Shown: piece after piece, positions 51,633 to 61,638 of the stretch
Layout: each line of letters starts with the position of its first letter
Numbering within the stretch: the stretch's first letter is position 1
NCBI GenBank assembly: GCA_022870745.1
Contig: CP085323.1
Location: 4,526,001 to 4,590,000 of the forward strand
Length of the DNA: 64,000 nucleotides
Direction of reading: 5' to 3'
Source: Silvibacterium acidisoli
GTDB lineage: Bacteria > Acidobacteriota > Terriglobia > Terriglobales > Acidobacteriaceae
Position numbers and translations under genes: made by a program
Notes under the pieces: model-generated
Told to the model about the DNA's origin: nothing
What the model saw: only the letters and a program-made list of their open reading frames with translations
The model's database searches: none

Positions 51633-54104
51633 TTAGAAGCTGAACTCCAGCGAGGTTGAAAGCGTGCGTGGCGAGGCCATGTGGGCCACGTTGCTGCTCG
51701 CGTTCGTACCGGTAATGTCTCCAGCCGCAATCGTTGAGTAGTAATGCGCATCCCCGATGTTCTGGCAGTTAAGGCGTAGAGTTGCCATCTTCCGGAAGAG
51801 CGGATGTGCGTACCGGAAGCCAAGATCGAACTCGTTGCTGCCCGCAGTGGTGTGCAGGTTTTCATCATCCTGCGGACGCACGCCAATAAACTCCCACGCG
51901 CCTGTAATGCTCAGGTGATCGACGCCTGGAACAAGATATTCGCTGTACAGGCCGGAGCGATACTCCGGGATGCCTACAAAACGTTTACCGTCGGTCGCTG
52001 CGATCTGGGTGTCGTTAAGGCGCGCATTGATCGCGGTGAAACCGCCATCGATCAGCAGGCGATGGAAGAGTGTTCCCTGCGCCTGCAGTTCGGCTCCATA
52101 GTTCACCTGGTTGCCGACGATCCTGAAGATATTCTCGGTCGTGCTGCCGTTGTACGAAACGGTGTTAGCAAACGGCCGCTGCAGACGATAGAGATCCGCA
52201 GTGAATGCAATCGGGTGCGCATCGGTCTTGAACCCAAGCTCCCACTCCTTGCTGCGGTATGGAGCCAGGGACTGGCCAGCATTCACGACGTTTGCGGAGC
52301 TGGGCGCGATGTCGCCCTGCTGCAGGCTGCTGGCAAAGGTTGCGTATGCGGTCATCCAGCTCTTCGGTTTGTACATCAGGCTGGCCGACGGGCTGATGCC
52401 ATTCTTGTTCGATCCCGAACTCCATGCCGGAACCAGCGTCTTGGTGTTCAGTGTGTAGTTGTCCGCGCCGATCCAGTCCTGGCTGGCGGCGAGACGCAGA
52501 ACGAACTTCTTCGGCAGCCAGATCATGTCGCCAAGATTGAAGCCCTGTTGATGCACGACCGCAGACTGGTAGATATTCACATTCTTCGGCAGCCCCGCAG
52601 CAGGCGGTGCGAAGATCTTCGGAGCATCCACATTCGCTGTTCCGAGCAGAACATTGGCCGCAACGGGCGCCGTGTATCCGTACTGGTTGAAGCGATAGCC
52701 CTCGCTTGCCACGACAATATCCTGTCGGAGACCCCACTTGTCGTAAGTACCGGTGATGTAGCCAAGGTCGCTCTCCACTCCAAAACGCGGAGCAAAGCCG
52801 GTCGCAAGCGATGCCTTGTAATCCCCTGCATTGCTCGTCAGCACATTGACCTGGGTATCGATAAAGCGATCGAGACGTTGCGCAAGTCCACCGGCTGCCG
52901 CGTGCCAGTTGGGAGAGAAATCATGCAACAAGCGCACGCTGCCTGTCTGCGTGGTCAGGTTCACGCCCGCGTAGGACTGTCCGAATCCGCGAACGGTCGG
53001 GTCTGGTGCGGAAGGAAGAATAAAGTCAGGCGAAGGATCCTGCGTGCTTCCCTTCACCGCCGTGTTTTCCCCGTAGGTAAACCATCCCGGATAGCCGCGC
53101 TGCACAATGTCGTAAGCGCTGTAGTGTCCGTCGATTGTGGTCCTGTCCGTGGCACGAACATCGAAAGCGAACATTGCGAGCCGGCGGCGAAGCTCGCTGC
53201 CATCCACAAACTGCGCGCCATCGCCATATAACAGGTTTGTGCGATAGCCAAAGATCTTATGCGGTCCGACACGTCCGCCTGCATCGAGCCATGCTGTACC
53301 TACAGTGCTTGAATCCTGCTCGAGATACAGGTTGGCAAAGCGATCATCGGTCGGACGTTTCAGAACGAAGTCGAACATGCCCGATGGGTTCGCCGGTCCA
53401 TACATCGACGCGCCCAGGCCATTCTCCACCTGCAGGGTCTGGTACTGTTCCATCGGATTGCCGCCGGTGATCGCCATGGCCATGCCGTCCATGCGCGTAT
53501 TCTGCGCAATGCTGCCCTGCATGCCGCGTGTCGCGGGGCGAAGAATCTCCGGCCCCTGCTGCTCGGTGAACTGCACCAGCGGCAGATACTTCAACGCATC
53601 GCGAAGATTTTTTACCTGCGTATTTGCGATCTGGTCAGCAGGCAGCAGGGTAATGGTAAAGGGCTGGTCCGCCACCGGCGCACTCCCCATTACGCCGCGA
53701 TCGACCGCGCCGACAAAATATCCGGTTGCGGCCGTGCCTGTCGATACACCCTGGACCGTCACACTCGTGGACGTGTTGACGCGAAGGAAGCTCAGGTCGG
53801 CGGAAGTATTCACGCCGGGCCGAACGGTCAGGTTCATCGTCGCGGAATCGAATCCGTTTTTCTTTGCGGTTAGCACATACCTGCCCGCTGCGGAGAGTGT
53901 GATCGCGTAGTGTCCCGAGCCGTCGGTAGTGGTCTCCAGGTGGCCCGCTGCACCGTCGAGCATCACGCTCGCATCTGGAACGACGAGCTGACCGGGGTCG
54001 CGAATGACGCCGCTCACCGACGTGGCTTGTGCACTCGCGGCAACCATGCTGGAAACATAAAGGAGAGGAACAAGAACGAGGGAGCGATATACGAGCCTGA
54101 GCAA
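51633..54104 (-). CDS. TonB-dependent siderophore receptor
   Basis: The 823-aa protein starts with TTG (AGGAG six bases before) and has a signal peptide (LVPLLYVSSMVAASAQ). A carboxypeptidase-regulatory-like domain (about 28-110) precedes a plug of the FhuE/FecA-like siderophore class (QPFTITLLPADQI, LRPATRGMQGS and NGLGASMYGPANPSG). The barrel ends in STSLEFSF. Its family differs from the Oar-like receptors, and it probably imports ferric chelates. A Dps gene lies upstream on the same strand, which supports an iron theme. Regulation by Fur is plausible, but no clear Fur box was found. Confidence 0.92.
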   Translation of the reverse strand: MLRLVYRSLVLVPLLYVSSMVAASAQATSVSGVIRDPGQLVVPDASVMLDGAAGHLETTTDGSGHYAITLSAAGRYVLTAKKNGFDSATMNLTVRPGVNTSADLSFLRVNTSTSVTVQGVSTGTAATGYFVGAVDRGVMGSAPVADQPFTITLLPADQIANTQVKNLRDALKYLPLVQFTEQQGPEILRPATRGMQGSIAQNTRMDGMAMAITGGNPMEQYQTLQVENGLGASMYGPANPSGMFDFVLKRPTDDRFANLYLEQDSSTVGTAWLDAGGRVGPHKIFGYRTNLLYGDGAQFVDGSELRRRLAMFAFDVRATDRTTIDGHYSAYDIVQRGYPGWFTYGENTAVKGSTQDPSPDFILPSAPDPTVRGFGQSYAGVNLTTQTGSVRLLHDFSPNWHAAAGGLAQRLDRFIDTQVNVLTSNAGDYKASLATGFAPRFGVESDLGYITGTYDKWGLRQDIVVASEGYRFNQYGYTAPVAANVLLGTANVDAPKIFAPPAAGLPKNVNIYQSAVVHQQGFNLGDMIWLPKKFVLRLAASQDWIGADNYTLNTKTLVPAWSSGSNKNGISPSASLMYKPKSWMTAYATFASSLQQGDIAPSSANVVNAGQSLAPYRSKEWELGFKTDAHPIAFTADLYRLQRPFANTVSYNGSTTENIFRIVGNQVNYGAELQAQGTLFHRLLIDGGFTAINARLNDTQIAATDGKRFVGIPEYRSGLYSEYLVPGVDHLSITGAWEFIGVRPQDDENLHTTAGSNEFDLGFRYAHPLFRKMATLRLNCQNIGDAHYYSTIAAGDITGTNASSNVAHMASPRTLSTSLEFSF

Positions 54105-54179
54105 TGGATCTCCTGTAAAACGGGCCGGTGCAACAAAACTGAGGTCTGAAACAGGCGAAATAGAAATACGCCTTCAGAT

Positions 54180-54200
54180 ATCGATTCTAAACGTATCGAT
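54180..54200. promoter_or_regulatory. Paired ATCGAT motifs upstream of the siderophore receptor
   Basis: Two ATCGAT hexamers, both part of AATCGAT on the minus strand, are separated by nine bases, 76-96 bases before the receptor start. Each is itself palindromic, so the pair could form an operator. It does not match the Fur consensus. Confidence 0.35.
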
Positions 54201-54254
54201 TCGCAGTGGCCGGGAGCCTGTTCAGGTGAGGCGGGTTTCTTTCAGCAGCGGAAA

Positions 54255-54301
54255 AGCAGAAGGCCCGGGCTTCGAGAAGATCGAGGTCCGGGCCTTCTGC
54301 T
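54255..54301 (-). terminator. Terminator after dps
   Basis: AGCAGAAGGCCCGG and CCGGGCCTTCTGCT are perfect 14-bp arms with an 18-base loop. On the minus strand TTTCC follows. It lies 18 bases after the dps stop codon. Confidence 0.8.
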
Positions 54302-54318
54302 TGGGATGTTGCAGGGAT

Positions 54319-54834
54319 TTAGCGGCGGGTGGTTTCGAAGAGGAACCATGCACGGCGCTGGGTCTGGTCGATCCAGTTTTCGAGCAGGCTGGCCGTGGCC
54401 ACGTCGCCCGCTTCGTCGCAGACTTCGTGGCAGGCGCGCATGCTCAGCACCATGGCTTTTTCGTCTTCGTGCAGTTCCGCCAGCATGTCTTCCGGCGTTA
54501 CGTACTCGGCATCGTTGTCCTTGATGCGCTGCAGCTTGGCAACTTCGCCGATGGAGTGGACGGTAAGTCCACCGATCTTGCGCACGCGTTCGGCAATGTC
54601 GTCCGTCATGGCAAAGATCTGGTCAGCGTGGTCGTCCAGCAGAAGATGATAGTCACGGAAGTGCGGACCGCTCATGTGCCAATGGAAGTTCTTCGTCTTC
54701 AGATAAAGTGCGAAGGTATCGGCAAGCAGCGCATTCAGGGCGCCACTGATCTCTTTGCGGGCAGCGCCCGTGATGTCAGAGTTCGTGGTCAGGGGTGCCT
54801 TCTGTCGTTCTACAAGTTCAGCTTTCGTCGTCAT
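54319..54834 (-). CDS. dps: Dps-family DNA-protecting ferritin
   Basis: The 171-aa protein carries the Dps signature KNFHWHMSGPHFRDYHLLLDD and HADQIFAMTDDIAERVRKIGG. The ferroxidase His and Asp/Glu residues lie across the dimer interface. Dps dodecamers oxidise and store iron and shield DNA during starvation or oxidative stress. AAAGGAG lies eight bases before the ATG. It is flanked by terminators, so it is likely a single-gene unit beside the siderophore receptor. Confidence 0.95.
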   Translation of the reverse strand: MTTKAELVERQKAPLTTNSDITGAARKEISGALNALLADTFALYLKTKNFHWHMSGPHFRDYHLLLDDHADQIFAMTDDIAERVRKIGGLTVHSIGEVAKLQRIKDNDAEYVTPEDMLAELHEDEKAMVLSMRACHEVCDEAGDVATASLLENWIDQTQRRAWFLFETTRR

Positions 54835-54931
54835 GATCTTGCTCCTTTCAACATGTTATGCCCAATCACTGATTTATGCAGTGTCTATCCGATGCGGCGC
54901 GGCACGCCATCGAAGCGGCTTTATTGACTTT

Positions 54932-55402
54932 TCACAGACCTAAGGCGCTCAGCCCCGGATGATCATCCGGGCGGCGTCCCTGCGGCCAACGAAACAGGCG
55001 ATCTTCTTCTATGATGCGGACATCGTTGATGCTGGCGTACCGGTGATGCATCAGACCCTCGGCGTTGAAGATCCAGTTTTCATTACCGTAAGCGCGATAC
55101 CACTGTCCGTTGTCGTCACGAAATTCGTAGGCAAAGCGCACGCCGATGCGATCTTCGTTGAATGCGAACAATTCTTTGATCAGCCGGTAGTCCAATTCCC
55201 GGTTCCACTTGCGGGTGAGAAACCGGACAATCTCTTCACGCCCATGAATGAACTCCGAGCGATTCCGCCAGACGCTGTCAAGCGTATAAACCTTCGACAC
55301 CTGTTCCGGGTTGCGCGTATTCCACGCGTCCTCTGCCTTTCGGACTTTTTCCGTGGCGGTCTCGAAGGTGAAGGGGGGAATCAGTGAATTCGCAGCGGCC
55401 AT
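54932..55402 (-). CDS. NTF2-like protein, DUF1348 family
   Basis: The 156-aa product is read from the ATG at 55400-55402, preceded by AAGGAGG. The sequence [40 protein letters not shown] and [20 protein letters not shown] is typical of the nuclear-transport-factor-2-like DUF1348 proteins. The fold binds small molecules. The reaction is not known. A frame extending upstream to 55678 is a shadow. Confidence 0.92.
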   Translation of the reverse strand: MAAANSLIPPFTFETATEKVRKAEDAWNTRNPEQVSKVYTLDSVWRNRSEFIHGREEIVRFLTRKWNRELDYRLIKELFAFNEDRIGVRFAYEFRDDNGQWYRAYGNENWIFNAEGLMHHRYASINDVRIIEEDRLFRWPQGRRPDDHPGLSALGL

Positions 55403-55494
55403 GTATGCCTCCTTACGTTTTTGCCGGGGGAGATTGAACCTCGGCGTGAGATTGTCCGGCACCGATGCGGCGAACGGTGCCGGGTGGAACCGGT

Positions 55495-56055
55495 TTACTG
55501 CTCCGTCAGTAGCCCCGGAATGACACGCATTGTGCGCTCGAATACCGCCGTATCTTCGAGAACCCGCGACAGCACGAGCGCACCCTCGATGCGAAGCACT
55601 GCTTCTTCCGCGCGTTCTCTCGCCAGCGTCAGAGGCATGCCGCTTTCGCGAGCGAGTTCCTGAAAGGCCTCGATCCATCTTTCTACCGCCGTCCGGAGTG
55701 CTGCCCGCAATGTATCGGGCCCCCCCGGGAGCGAAAGCACATCGACGACGCAGGACTTCTTACCATCTCCATACAGCGTCTGGATATTTCGCACCACGGT
55801 GGCAGTACGCTCCTGTATGGGGGCTTCGCTCTTCAAAACCTCAAAGACGTTTTCCTCGAACCAGTTCCCGACTCCCTGTGCCACAGCCATTGCGATCTCG
55901 TCTTTTCCCCCCGGATAGCGGTAATACATGCTCGCCTTTTCCAGACTCGTCGCATCCGCCAGTTGCTTCAGGCTCACACCGTCAAAGCCGTACGTGCGAA
56001 ACAGGTCGAGCGCGATAGCAAGAAAATCCTGATCGCTGACAATACGATGTGCCAT
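55495..56055 (-). CDS. TetR-family transcriptional regulator
   Basis: The 186-aa protein has the N-terminal helix-turn-helix [20 protein letters not shown] with [20 protein letters not shown], as in the YxAF/TetR_C LmrA-like group. It lies 33 bases downstream of a PNPOx-fold gene on the same strand. A TetR-type operator lies upstream of that gene (57059-57074), which suggests autoregulation of a two-gene operon. Confidence 0.92.
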   Translation of the reverse strand: MAHRIVSDQDFLAIALDLFRTYGFDGVSLKQLADATSLEKASMYYRYPGGKDEIAMAVAQGVGNWFEENVFEVLKSEAPIQERTATVVRNIQTLYGDGKKSCVVDVLSLPGGPDTLRAALRTAVERWIEAFQELARESGMPLTLARERAEEAVLRIEGALVLSRVLEDTAVFERTMRVIPGLLTEQ

Positions 56056-56088
56056 AGGTCTCCCAACATCCTATCGAGGGTCTGTTTT

Positions 56089-56991
56089 TCAGGGGTTAAA
56101 CGGAGAGTAATCGGACAAGCGTGAAGCCGCGGAGGGGAAAGCTGTCTCTTCCCACCTTGAAACATTTACCTCGACCATTCGGGGACCGCTGCCGGTTGTC
56201 AATTCTTTCTGGGAGACGAACTTTACCTCCGCCGTTCCCGTCAGGCGAAGCGCGATGCGGCGCTTAAGATCCGGTACAAGCAAGCCGATGCGATGATCCA
56301 CCAGCAGGTTACCGAGGCTGTTGAACAGGCTGTTGCCCGGATAATCCGGAAAGCGAAGCGATTTCTCGTCCACCACCGTAATGAAGCCTGGATTGCCGCC
56401 GCGATGAGAGGCGTCCGGACCGCGCTCCGGATGATTCGTAGCCATAAAGAAAATGTCTGACTGCCGCAGGGTTGAGATCTGTTCCGCGCCCAGTTCCCTC
56501 CCGCCCTTTGCCGGATCGGCATGTCCAGGCTCGGGCATCCACTCAATCGAGCGTCGAGTGATGTACTTGGGGCAGTTGCCGAAGGCCTCCCTTACACGGA
56601 TTTCAAGCTGCCCGTCGTCCGCACGTGCGAGCACCCCGTTCACGCGGTATCTCCTGCGTGTCTCAGGATCGAGGTAAATGCTGCCTGCCGGCTCGAGATC
56701 GGCAGCCGCCTGGAGCAATGTGCGATCGGCGTCCATGTAAAGCTGACTGGTGTCGAACCGCACGCGGGAGGGGTCTGGCACACCGATGAATCCAGGCCGG
56801 CCGATCAGGGGCGCGCACCAGATCTCCTCTTGATACTCGTAGCCCAATACTGCAAGCGATTGGGACGCAAGAAACGGAATGGCTGCCCTCATCACCCGAG
56901 GCATGATCATGGGCGCATTCATCTCTGCGGAAAGAACTTCTCCCGTCAGCATCTGCATCCGGAGCTCCCCTTCATGAAAGACAGCGTCCAT
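56089..56991 (-). CDS. Pyridoxamine-5'-phosphate-oxidase-fold (flavin-nucleotide-binding) protein
   Basis: From the ATG at 56989-56991 (GGGAGGG upstream) the product is 300 aa. The C-terminal half has the split-barrel flavin-binding pattern: SDIFFMATNHPERGPDASHR, GGNPGFITVVDEKSLRFPDY and GNSLFNSLGNLLVDHRIGLL. The N-terminal half repeats part of the fold (FLASQSLAVLGYE, GRPGFIGVPDPSRVRFD). Such proteins bind FMN or F420 and are often redox enzymes of unknown substrate. It is the first gene of an operon with a TetR regulator. Confidence 0.88.
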   Translation of the reverse strand: MDAVFHEGELRMQMLTGEVLSAEMNAPMIMPRVMRAAIPFLASQSLAVLGYEYQEEIWCAPLIGRPGFIGVPDPSRVRFDTSQLYMDADRTLLQAAADLEPAGSIYLDPETRRRYRVNGVLARADDGQLEIRVREAFGNCPKYITRRSIEWMPEPGHADPAKGGRELGAEQISTLRQSDIFFMATNHPERGPDASHRGGNPGFITVVDEKSLRFPDYPGNSLFNSLGNLLVDHRIGLLVPDLKRRIALRLTGTAEVKFVSQKELTTGSGPRMVEVNVSRWEETAFPSAASRLSDYSPFNP

Positions 56992-57058
56992 TCTTCCCTC
57001 CCCAGGTCCACGGATCGCCCACTGTAATGAGCATGCAACCACGTACCTCTATCTTAGA

Positions 57059-57074
57059 TACCGACCGATCGGTA
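57059..57074. promoter_or_regulatory. TetR-type operator
   Basis: TACCGA-CCGA-TCGGTA has perfect 6-bp arms and resembles the ACCGACCGNTCGGT sites of many TetR repressors. It lies 68 bases before the PNPOx-fold gene, the first gene of the operon that encodes a TetR protein, and 85 bases from the alpha/beta hydrolase end. Confidence 0.65.
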
Positions 57075-57158
57075 AAGTTGCAATTTCAGGTGCGCCGTCA
57101 AGTAAAATGCGCACGCCACAACTTTCGCCATGACATGCGCATTGTTCTTTGCAGATAT

Positions 57159-57980
57159 TTAGCTATGGAGGAGGAAGTCCAGCAACACCTGGTTCACAAG
57201 GTCCTGGTGAGTTGCGGTCAGCCCGTGCGGTGCGCCCGGAACATAGTGTGTTTTTACGTCCTTCACCAGTTTTTCGGACTTGTGGGCCGAATCCTCGATC
57301 GGAACGATCTGGTCTGCTTCGCCGTGAATCAGGAGAGTTGGGACATCGATCTTTTTCAGGTCTTCGGTCATGTCGGTCTCGGAGAAAGCCCTGATCGATT
57401 CATACGCTCCGAGCAATCCGCACTGCATACCCCAGAGCCAGAACTGATCGATAAGCCCCTGCGACACTGCGGTTCCCTTGTTCTTGCCGTAGAAGCTGAC
57501 CGCCAGCTCTTTCCAGAATTGCGAACGATCGTCGAAGACTGCTTTGCGGATCCCGTCGAATACGCTCAGAGGCAGACCTTCAGGATTTGACTCGCTCTTT
57601 ACCATCACCGGCGGAACAGCGCCGATCAGTACAGCTTTTCTGACGCGGCTGGTGCCGTGACGGCCGATATACCGCGCCACTTCTCCCCCGCCCGTGGAGT
57701 GGCCGACCAGCGTGGCATCCTTAAGGTCGAGAGCCTCAATGACCGCTGCCAGGTCATCGGCGTATCCATTCATGTCGTTGTTGGTCGCAGGCTGGCTCGA
57801 ACGGCCGTGTCCGCGGCGATCGTGCGCCACGACGCGGAATCCATTCTGCACAAGGAACAGCATCTGGCCGTCCCAGGCATCGGCGTTCAACGGCCATCCG
57901 TGAGAAAAAGTGACAACCGGGCCGGTTCCCCAGTCCTTGTAATAGATTGATGTGCCGTCTTTGGTCGTAATGTAGCTCAT
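57159..57980 (-). CDS. Alpha/beta hydrolase, chloroperoxidase/esterase-like
   Basis: The 273-aa protein has the fold's hallmarks: oxyanion HGWP (27-30), DRRGHGRSS, the nucleophile elbow GHSTGGGE (Ser95), acid [11 protein letters not shown] and His in [10 protein letters not shown]. It matches the cofactor-free haloperoxidase/arylesterase group, where the physiological substrate is usually unknown. No signal peptide is present, so it is likely cytoplasmic. It is transcribed alone. Confidence 0.92.
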   Translation of the reverse strand: MSYITTKDGTSIYYKDWGTGPVVTFSHGWPLNADAWDGQMLFLVQNGFRVVAHDRRGHGRSSQPATNNDMNGYADDLAAVIEALDLKDATLVGHSTGGGEVARYIGRHGTSRVRKAVLIGAVPPVMVKSESNPEGLPLSVFDGIRKAVFDDRSQFWKELAVSFYGKNKGTAVSQGLIDQFWLWGMQCGLLGAYESIRAFSETDMTEDLKKIDVPTLLIHGEADQIVPIEDSAHKSEKLVKDVKTHYVPGAPHGLTATHQDLVNQVLLDFLLHS

Positions 57981-58190
57981 GCACTCAACTCCTGATCGTG
58001 ATGCGGGCGCGACAACGCCACGCGTTGTGTCTCAAACCGGCCCCAGCAACCGCAAAAGCCGGTTTCATCTGTCTTTGCGTGGCTGGATGATAGCACCGCA
58101 CCTGTAACAGTTTGTTGCACATGCGGTTTCGCACAAACGGAGGAAGCCCTGGAGTTGTGGGAAGGAATCGTGCTGAGGCGAGAAAGTTAA

Positions 58191-58218
58191 CGGCTGCCGA
58201 ACACGGGTCCGGCAGCCG
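58191..58218 (-). terminator. Hairpin after the Oar-like receptor gene
   Basis: CGGCTGCCG (58191-58199) and CGGCAGCCG (58210-58218) form a 9-bp stem directly after the receptor stop at 58225. On the minus strand a weak TTAACTTTCT follows. Confidence 0.6.
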
Positions 58219-58224
58219 GTTAGG

Positions 58225-61200
58225 TTAGAAGTCGTAGTGCAGAGAGAATTGCAGGTGACGCTCGACTGAGCGAATTGCCTGAATCTGTGCGATGTAACCG
58301 AACTGCGTGCTGTTTACGCTGGTGTTCGGGTTGCCGTAGCTCACCAGGTTGAAGGCGTTGAAGGCATCGAAACGGAAACCGATTAGCTGCTCTTTGTAGG
58401 TGTGGAAGTCTTTGAAAGCCGACATGTCGACATTCTTGAAGTCCGGAGCACGCAGTGAACCATTGCGTGCTGTTCCAAAGAGTGTGCCACCCTGACCGTT
58501 CGATGCAGGAAATCCGAAGGCGCAGGTGCCGTCATCGACGCCGGCCTGGCAGACGTCGGTGGCGGATGGATCGGTTCCGAACCAGTGTTCGATCGAGCGA
58601 TTGCGGATCTTGATCTTGCGGTACTGGTTAGGGCGAGAGTTGCCGTAGCTGTTGGAGTTGTTGCCTGGGCCGGTTGCCGTTGCAGGGAAACCCGACCATA
58701 TGACGCCGACGGCGGAAAGCTTCCATCCACCGATGGCTTCGTCGACCCAGCGATTTACGCCGTTGCCAAATTGTTTGCCTCGCCCGATCGGCAGTGCGTA
58801 GACCGGCGTGAAGGACAGATTGTGGGTGGCGTCATAACCGGCCAGGCCGTAGTCGGCTCCGCCGTCGTAGTAATTTTGGAAACCAGTCGAGCCGTAACCG
58901 CTCGTATTTACGCCATAGTTGCCTACGGCGTTGGTCATGGCTTTGCTGTACGTGTAGTTCACGCTAAACTCCAGGCCGTGATTGAGGCGCTGGCGCAGCA
59001 CTGCCTGCATCGCGTTGTAGTTCATCATCGCGCGCGATTCGGTGATGAGCAGTGGAGACGATCCGATTGATACCGATGGATCGATGGCGTTAACGCCAAG
59101 GTACTGGTTGTTGTAAAACGGCGCGCTGGTTGGGTCGCCGTTCACCAGGTACTGGTTGACGTTGCCGTAATCCTCAATGTGCTGTCCTTGCTCGCCGATG
59201 TATCCAACCTGCAGTGACAGGGTGTGGGTCAGCGCATACTCGGTGGTCAGGCTCCACTCCTGGATATACGCCGGCTGAATGTCCTGAGGATAGACATTGA
59301 AGGTGCCGCCATACTGCGCGACGCCCCCGCTGAAACCCTGTTCTGCGCTCCGCGGAGGGCCACCTGCATTACCCGCCGTGGGTGCTACGGTGGTGGCATT
59401 CACAGCCTGGATAAAAGGTGTGATCGAGGTCAGGCGCTGGTTGGATGAGTTGCCCTCGTAAAAGCTGGTTGCGCCGTAACCGCCACGCACGACGAAGCGG
59501 TCGGTCGCCTGCCAGGCAAACCCGAGGCGCGGCATCCACTGTTTGTAATTCGGCTTATAGCAGCCTGCGTATTTGCAGACACCGGACCCGGCAGGCGCGC
59601 CCACTGGAACATGGTTTTCGTACTGTACCTGGCCTGTGGTGAGGTCGATATTTCCGGTCTTATCGTTTTCTTCTATCCAGGGCTGGTCGAACTCCCAGCG
59701 AAGACCGATGTTGAGGGTCAACCTTGGGGTAGCCTTCCAGTCATCCTGGACGTACCCCGCGACGCGCCACTGGCGCTGGCCGACATTCACGCTGCCGAGT
59801 GTTGCGGCGGCCTGGGCAACGCGGTCGAGTACAAAGTCCGCCGGAGCCCAACCCTGGCCATCGGTTGCGGAAAGATTGTTGGTGTAGGCACCGCTGTAGG
59901 TCAGCGTTCCAAGGTAGCCGTTATTGTTCGACGTGGGATAGTTGTTCTGGTAGCGCTCGCCCTGGATACCCATGGTGATGGTGTGGAGGCCGCGCTGCCA
60001 GGTCAGGTCATCGATATACGTATAGGTGTTGTCCGTCAACCCGTTATTGTTTTGTGCCGGATTACCCAGGCCGCTTACGATGCTCCCCATCGACTGATAA
60101 GAGAAGCCCTGGTACGACTGGTTTGGAAATGAGATACCGACGACCTGGTCGCCGTTCGTACCGAAGAGTCCGGTGCTATCGATCGGAAGTCCCTCGATCC
60201 AGACGATCCGAGTAAAGCCAACATGGGCGGAGTTGACCAACTGCGGTGAGAAGGTATGAACCCAGTTTGTGCCGAACATCTTGGTCGGGAAGATGTTTTC
60301 ACCCGGGAATGTAATCAGGAGTACAGGACTTGAGCCGTCATAGGCGGTTCCCATCGAGTAGAAGCCTGTGATTTTATCTGCCGCGCGGGGATCGTATTCG
60401 ATTTTGATATCGCCCTGGTTGTTTGCCTTGAAAGATCTCTGCGGCGCCGCGTAGTTGTTTGCCAACAGGTTGTCGGTAGGCTTCGCGTTAGGCAGCGGAT
60501 AGAGGGCGGTGTTCGAGAACAGGTACTTCGCCACCGGGTTTAACACCGGGACAACGTTCCCGGCATAAGGTGCGAAATTGTTTTCCGGATCGTAAAGCTG
60601 CACGCCGTAGCCAGTGCTGGCAGGGAGAATATCGGAGAAGTCGCCGGTTCTTTCCTGGGCGGTAAGCACGCTCGCATGTCCGATACCGCCCGTGTGGTAA
60701 CGGGAACCCAGGTAATCGACAAAGAAGAAGAGCTTGTCGCGCTTGATAGGTCCGCCAAATGTGCCTCCGAACTGCGCTTGCGAGAACGGATTGATAGCGG
60801 TACCGGATTGATTGTTCTGCCACGAGTTCGCATTCAGCCGATAATCCTGCACTAAACCATAGGCTGAACCATGAAACTGATTGGTGCCGCTCTTGAGTAC
60901 GGTCACCACGTCGCCGCCGTTAACGTTTCCGTAGGCTGCCGGGGCGTTGGCCGTCATGACCTGGATCTGATCGAGTGCCTGTGGAGCCGGGCTGTAGGCG
61001 ATCAGGTTGTTAAAGGTCTCGTTCATGTCGATACCGTCGAGCGTGTAGTTGTTCGCCTGGGAACGGTTACCGTTCATATTCGGAACGTCACTGTTGTAGG
61101 TGCTGCGCTCGATGCCGGTCGTACCGGACGTTCCGGACGTGCTGATCGAGCCGGGCATGTACAACGTGATCGCTGAGAAGTCCTGGCCGTTCAGCGGGAA

Positions 61201-61638
61201 GCTCGAAATGATGTTCGATGTGAAGGTCGAACTGATTGTCGGATCGCTGGTGTTAAGAATGGGAGCAGCGGCTTCGACATTAACGGTAGTGGCGGACGAG
61301 CCGATCTGAAGCGTCACGTTAAATGTCGGCGTCTGGTGGATTTCCAGCGAAAAGGGCGGCAGAGCTGCCTTCACGAAGCCACTCGCGGTCACCGAGACCG
61401 AGTAGTGCCCGATGGGCAGGTATTCGATGCGGTAGAAGCCGCTCTGATTGGTCTTGGTGGGCGTGTCGACGCCGGTGTCGAGATTGTGAGCAATGATTTG
61501 CGCACCGGGAATAACTGCCCCGCTGGGATCTGTCACCTGGCCTGTAATGGATTGGTTAACTGTCTGAGCAAATCCTGTGACTGCGAACAGGCATGCCCAA
61601 AGACAGCACAGCACCTGATAGAGCTGCTTGCTTCTCAT
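58225..61638 (-). CDS. Oar-like TonB-dependent receptor
   Basis: From the ATG at 61636-61638 (AGGAGA six bases before) the product is 1137 aa. An upstream in-frame ATG at 61701 is less likely. A signal peptide (LCCLWACLFAVTGFAQ) is followed by a carboxypeptidase-regulatory-like domain (SITGQVTDPSGAVIPGA), a plug (FPLNGQDFSAITLY, YTLDGIDMNETFNNLIAYSP, YGNVNGGDVVTVLKSGTNQF) and a barrel ending LQFSLHYDF. It is the nearest receptor to the GH31 glycosidase on the same strand, so a glycan ligand is possible. Confidence 0.93.
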   Translation of the reverse strand: MRSKQLYQVLCCLWACLFAVTGFAQTVNQSITGQVTDPSGAVIPGAQIIAHNLDTGVDTPTKTNQSGFYRIEYLPIGHYSVSVTASGFVKAALPPFSLEIHQTPTFNVTLQIGSSATTVNVEAAAPILNTSDPTISSTFTSNIISSFPLNGQDFSAITLYMPGSISTSGTSGTTGIERSTYNSDVPNMNGNRSQANNYTLDGIDMNETFNNLIAYSPAPQALDQIQVMTANAPAAYGNVNGGDVVTVLKSGTNQFHGSAYGLVQDYRLNANSWQNNQSGTAINPFSQAQFGGTFGGPIKRDKLFFFVDYLGSRYHTGGIGHASVLTAQERTGDFSDILPASTGYGVQLYDPENNFAPYAGNVVPVLNPVAKYLFSNTALYPLPNAKPTDNLLANNYAAPQRSFKANNQGDIKIEYDPRAADKITGFYSMGTAYDGSSPVLLITFPGENIFPTKMFGTNWVHTFSPQLVNSAHVGFTRIVWIEGLPIDSTGLFGTNGDQVVGISFPNQSYQGFSYQSMGSIVSGLGNPAQNNNGLTDNTYTYIDDLTWQRGLHTITMGIQGERYQNNYPTSNNNGYLGTLTYSGAYTNNLSATDGQGWAPADFVLDRVAQAAATLGSVNVGQRQWRVAGYVQDDWKATPRLTLNIGLRWEFDQPWIEENDKTGNIDLTTGQVQYENHVPVGAPAGSGVCKYAGCYKPNYKQWMPRLGFAWQATDRFVVRGGYGATSFYEGNSSNQRLTSITPFIQAVNATTVAPTAGNAGGPPRSAEQGFSGGVAQYGGTFNVYPQDIQPAYIQEWSLTTEYALTHTLSLQVGYIGEQGQHIEDYGNVNQYLVNGDPTSAPFYNNQYLGVNAIDPSVSIGSSPLLITESRAMMNYNAMQAVLRQRLNHGLEFSVNYTYSKAMTNAVGNYGVNTSGYGSTGFQNYYDGGADYGLAGYDATHNLSFTPVYALPIGRGKQFGNGVNRWVDEAIGGWKLSAVGVIWSGFPATATGPGNNSNSYGNSRPNQYRKIKIRNRSIEHWFGTDPSATDVCQAGVDDGTCAFGFPASNGQGGTLFGTARNGSLRAPDFKNVDMSAFKDFHTYKEQLIGFRFDAFNAFNLVSYGNPNTSVNSTQFGYIAQIQAIRSVERHLQFSLHYDF

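Noticed and set aside
51804-53231. 475-aa plus-strand open frame
   Set aside because: It is antisense to the conserved siderophore-receptor gene and has no recognisable domain, which is typical of GC-rich antisense frames.
54203-54213. GGCCACTG resembling a cobalamin-riboswitch B12 box upstream of the siderophore receptor
   Set aside because: The other conserved parts of a cobalamin aptamer are absent and the dps terminator lies too close upstream.
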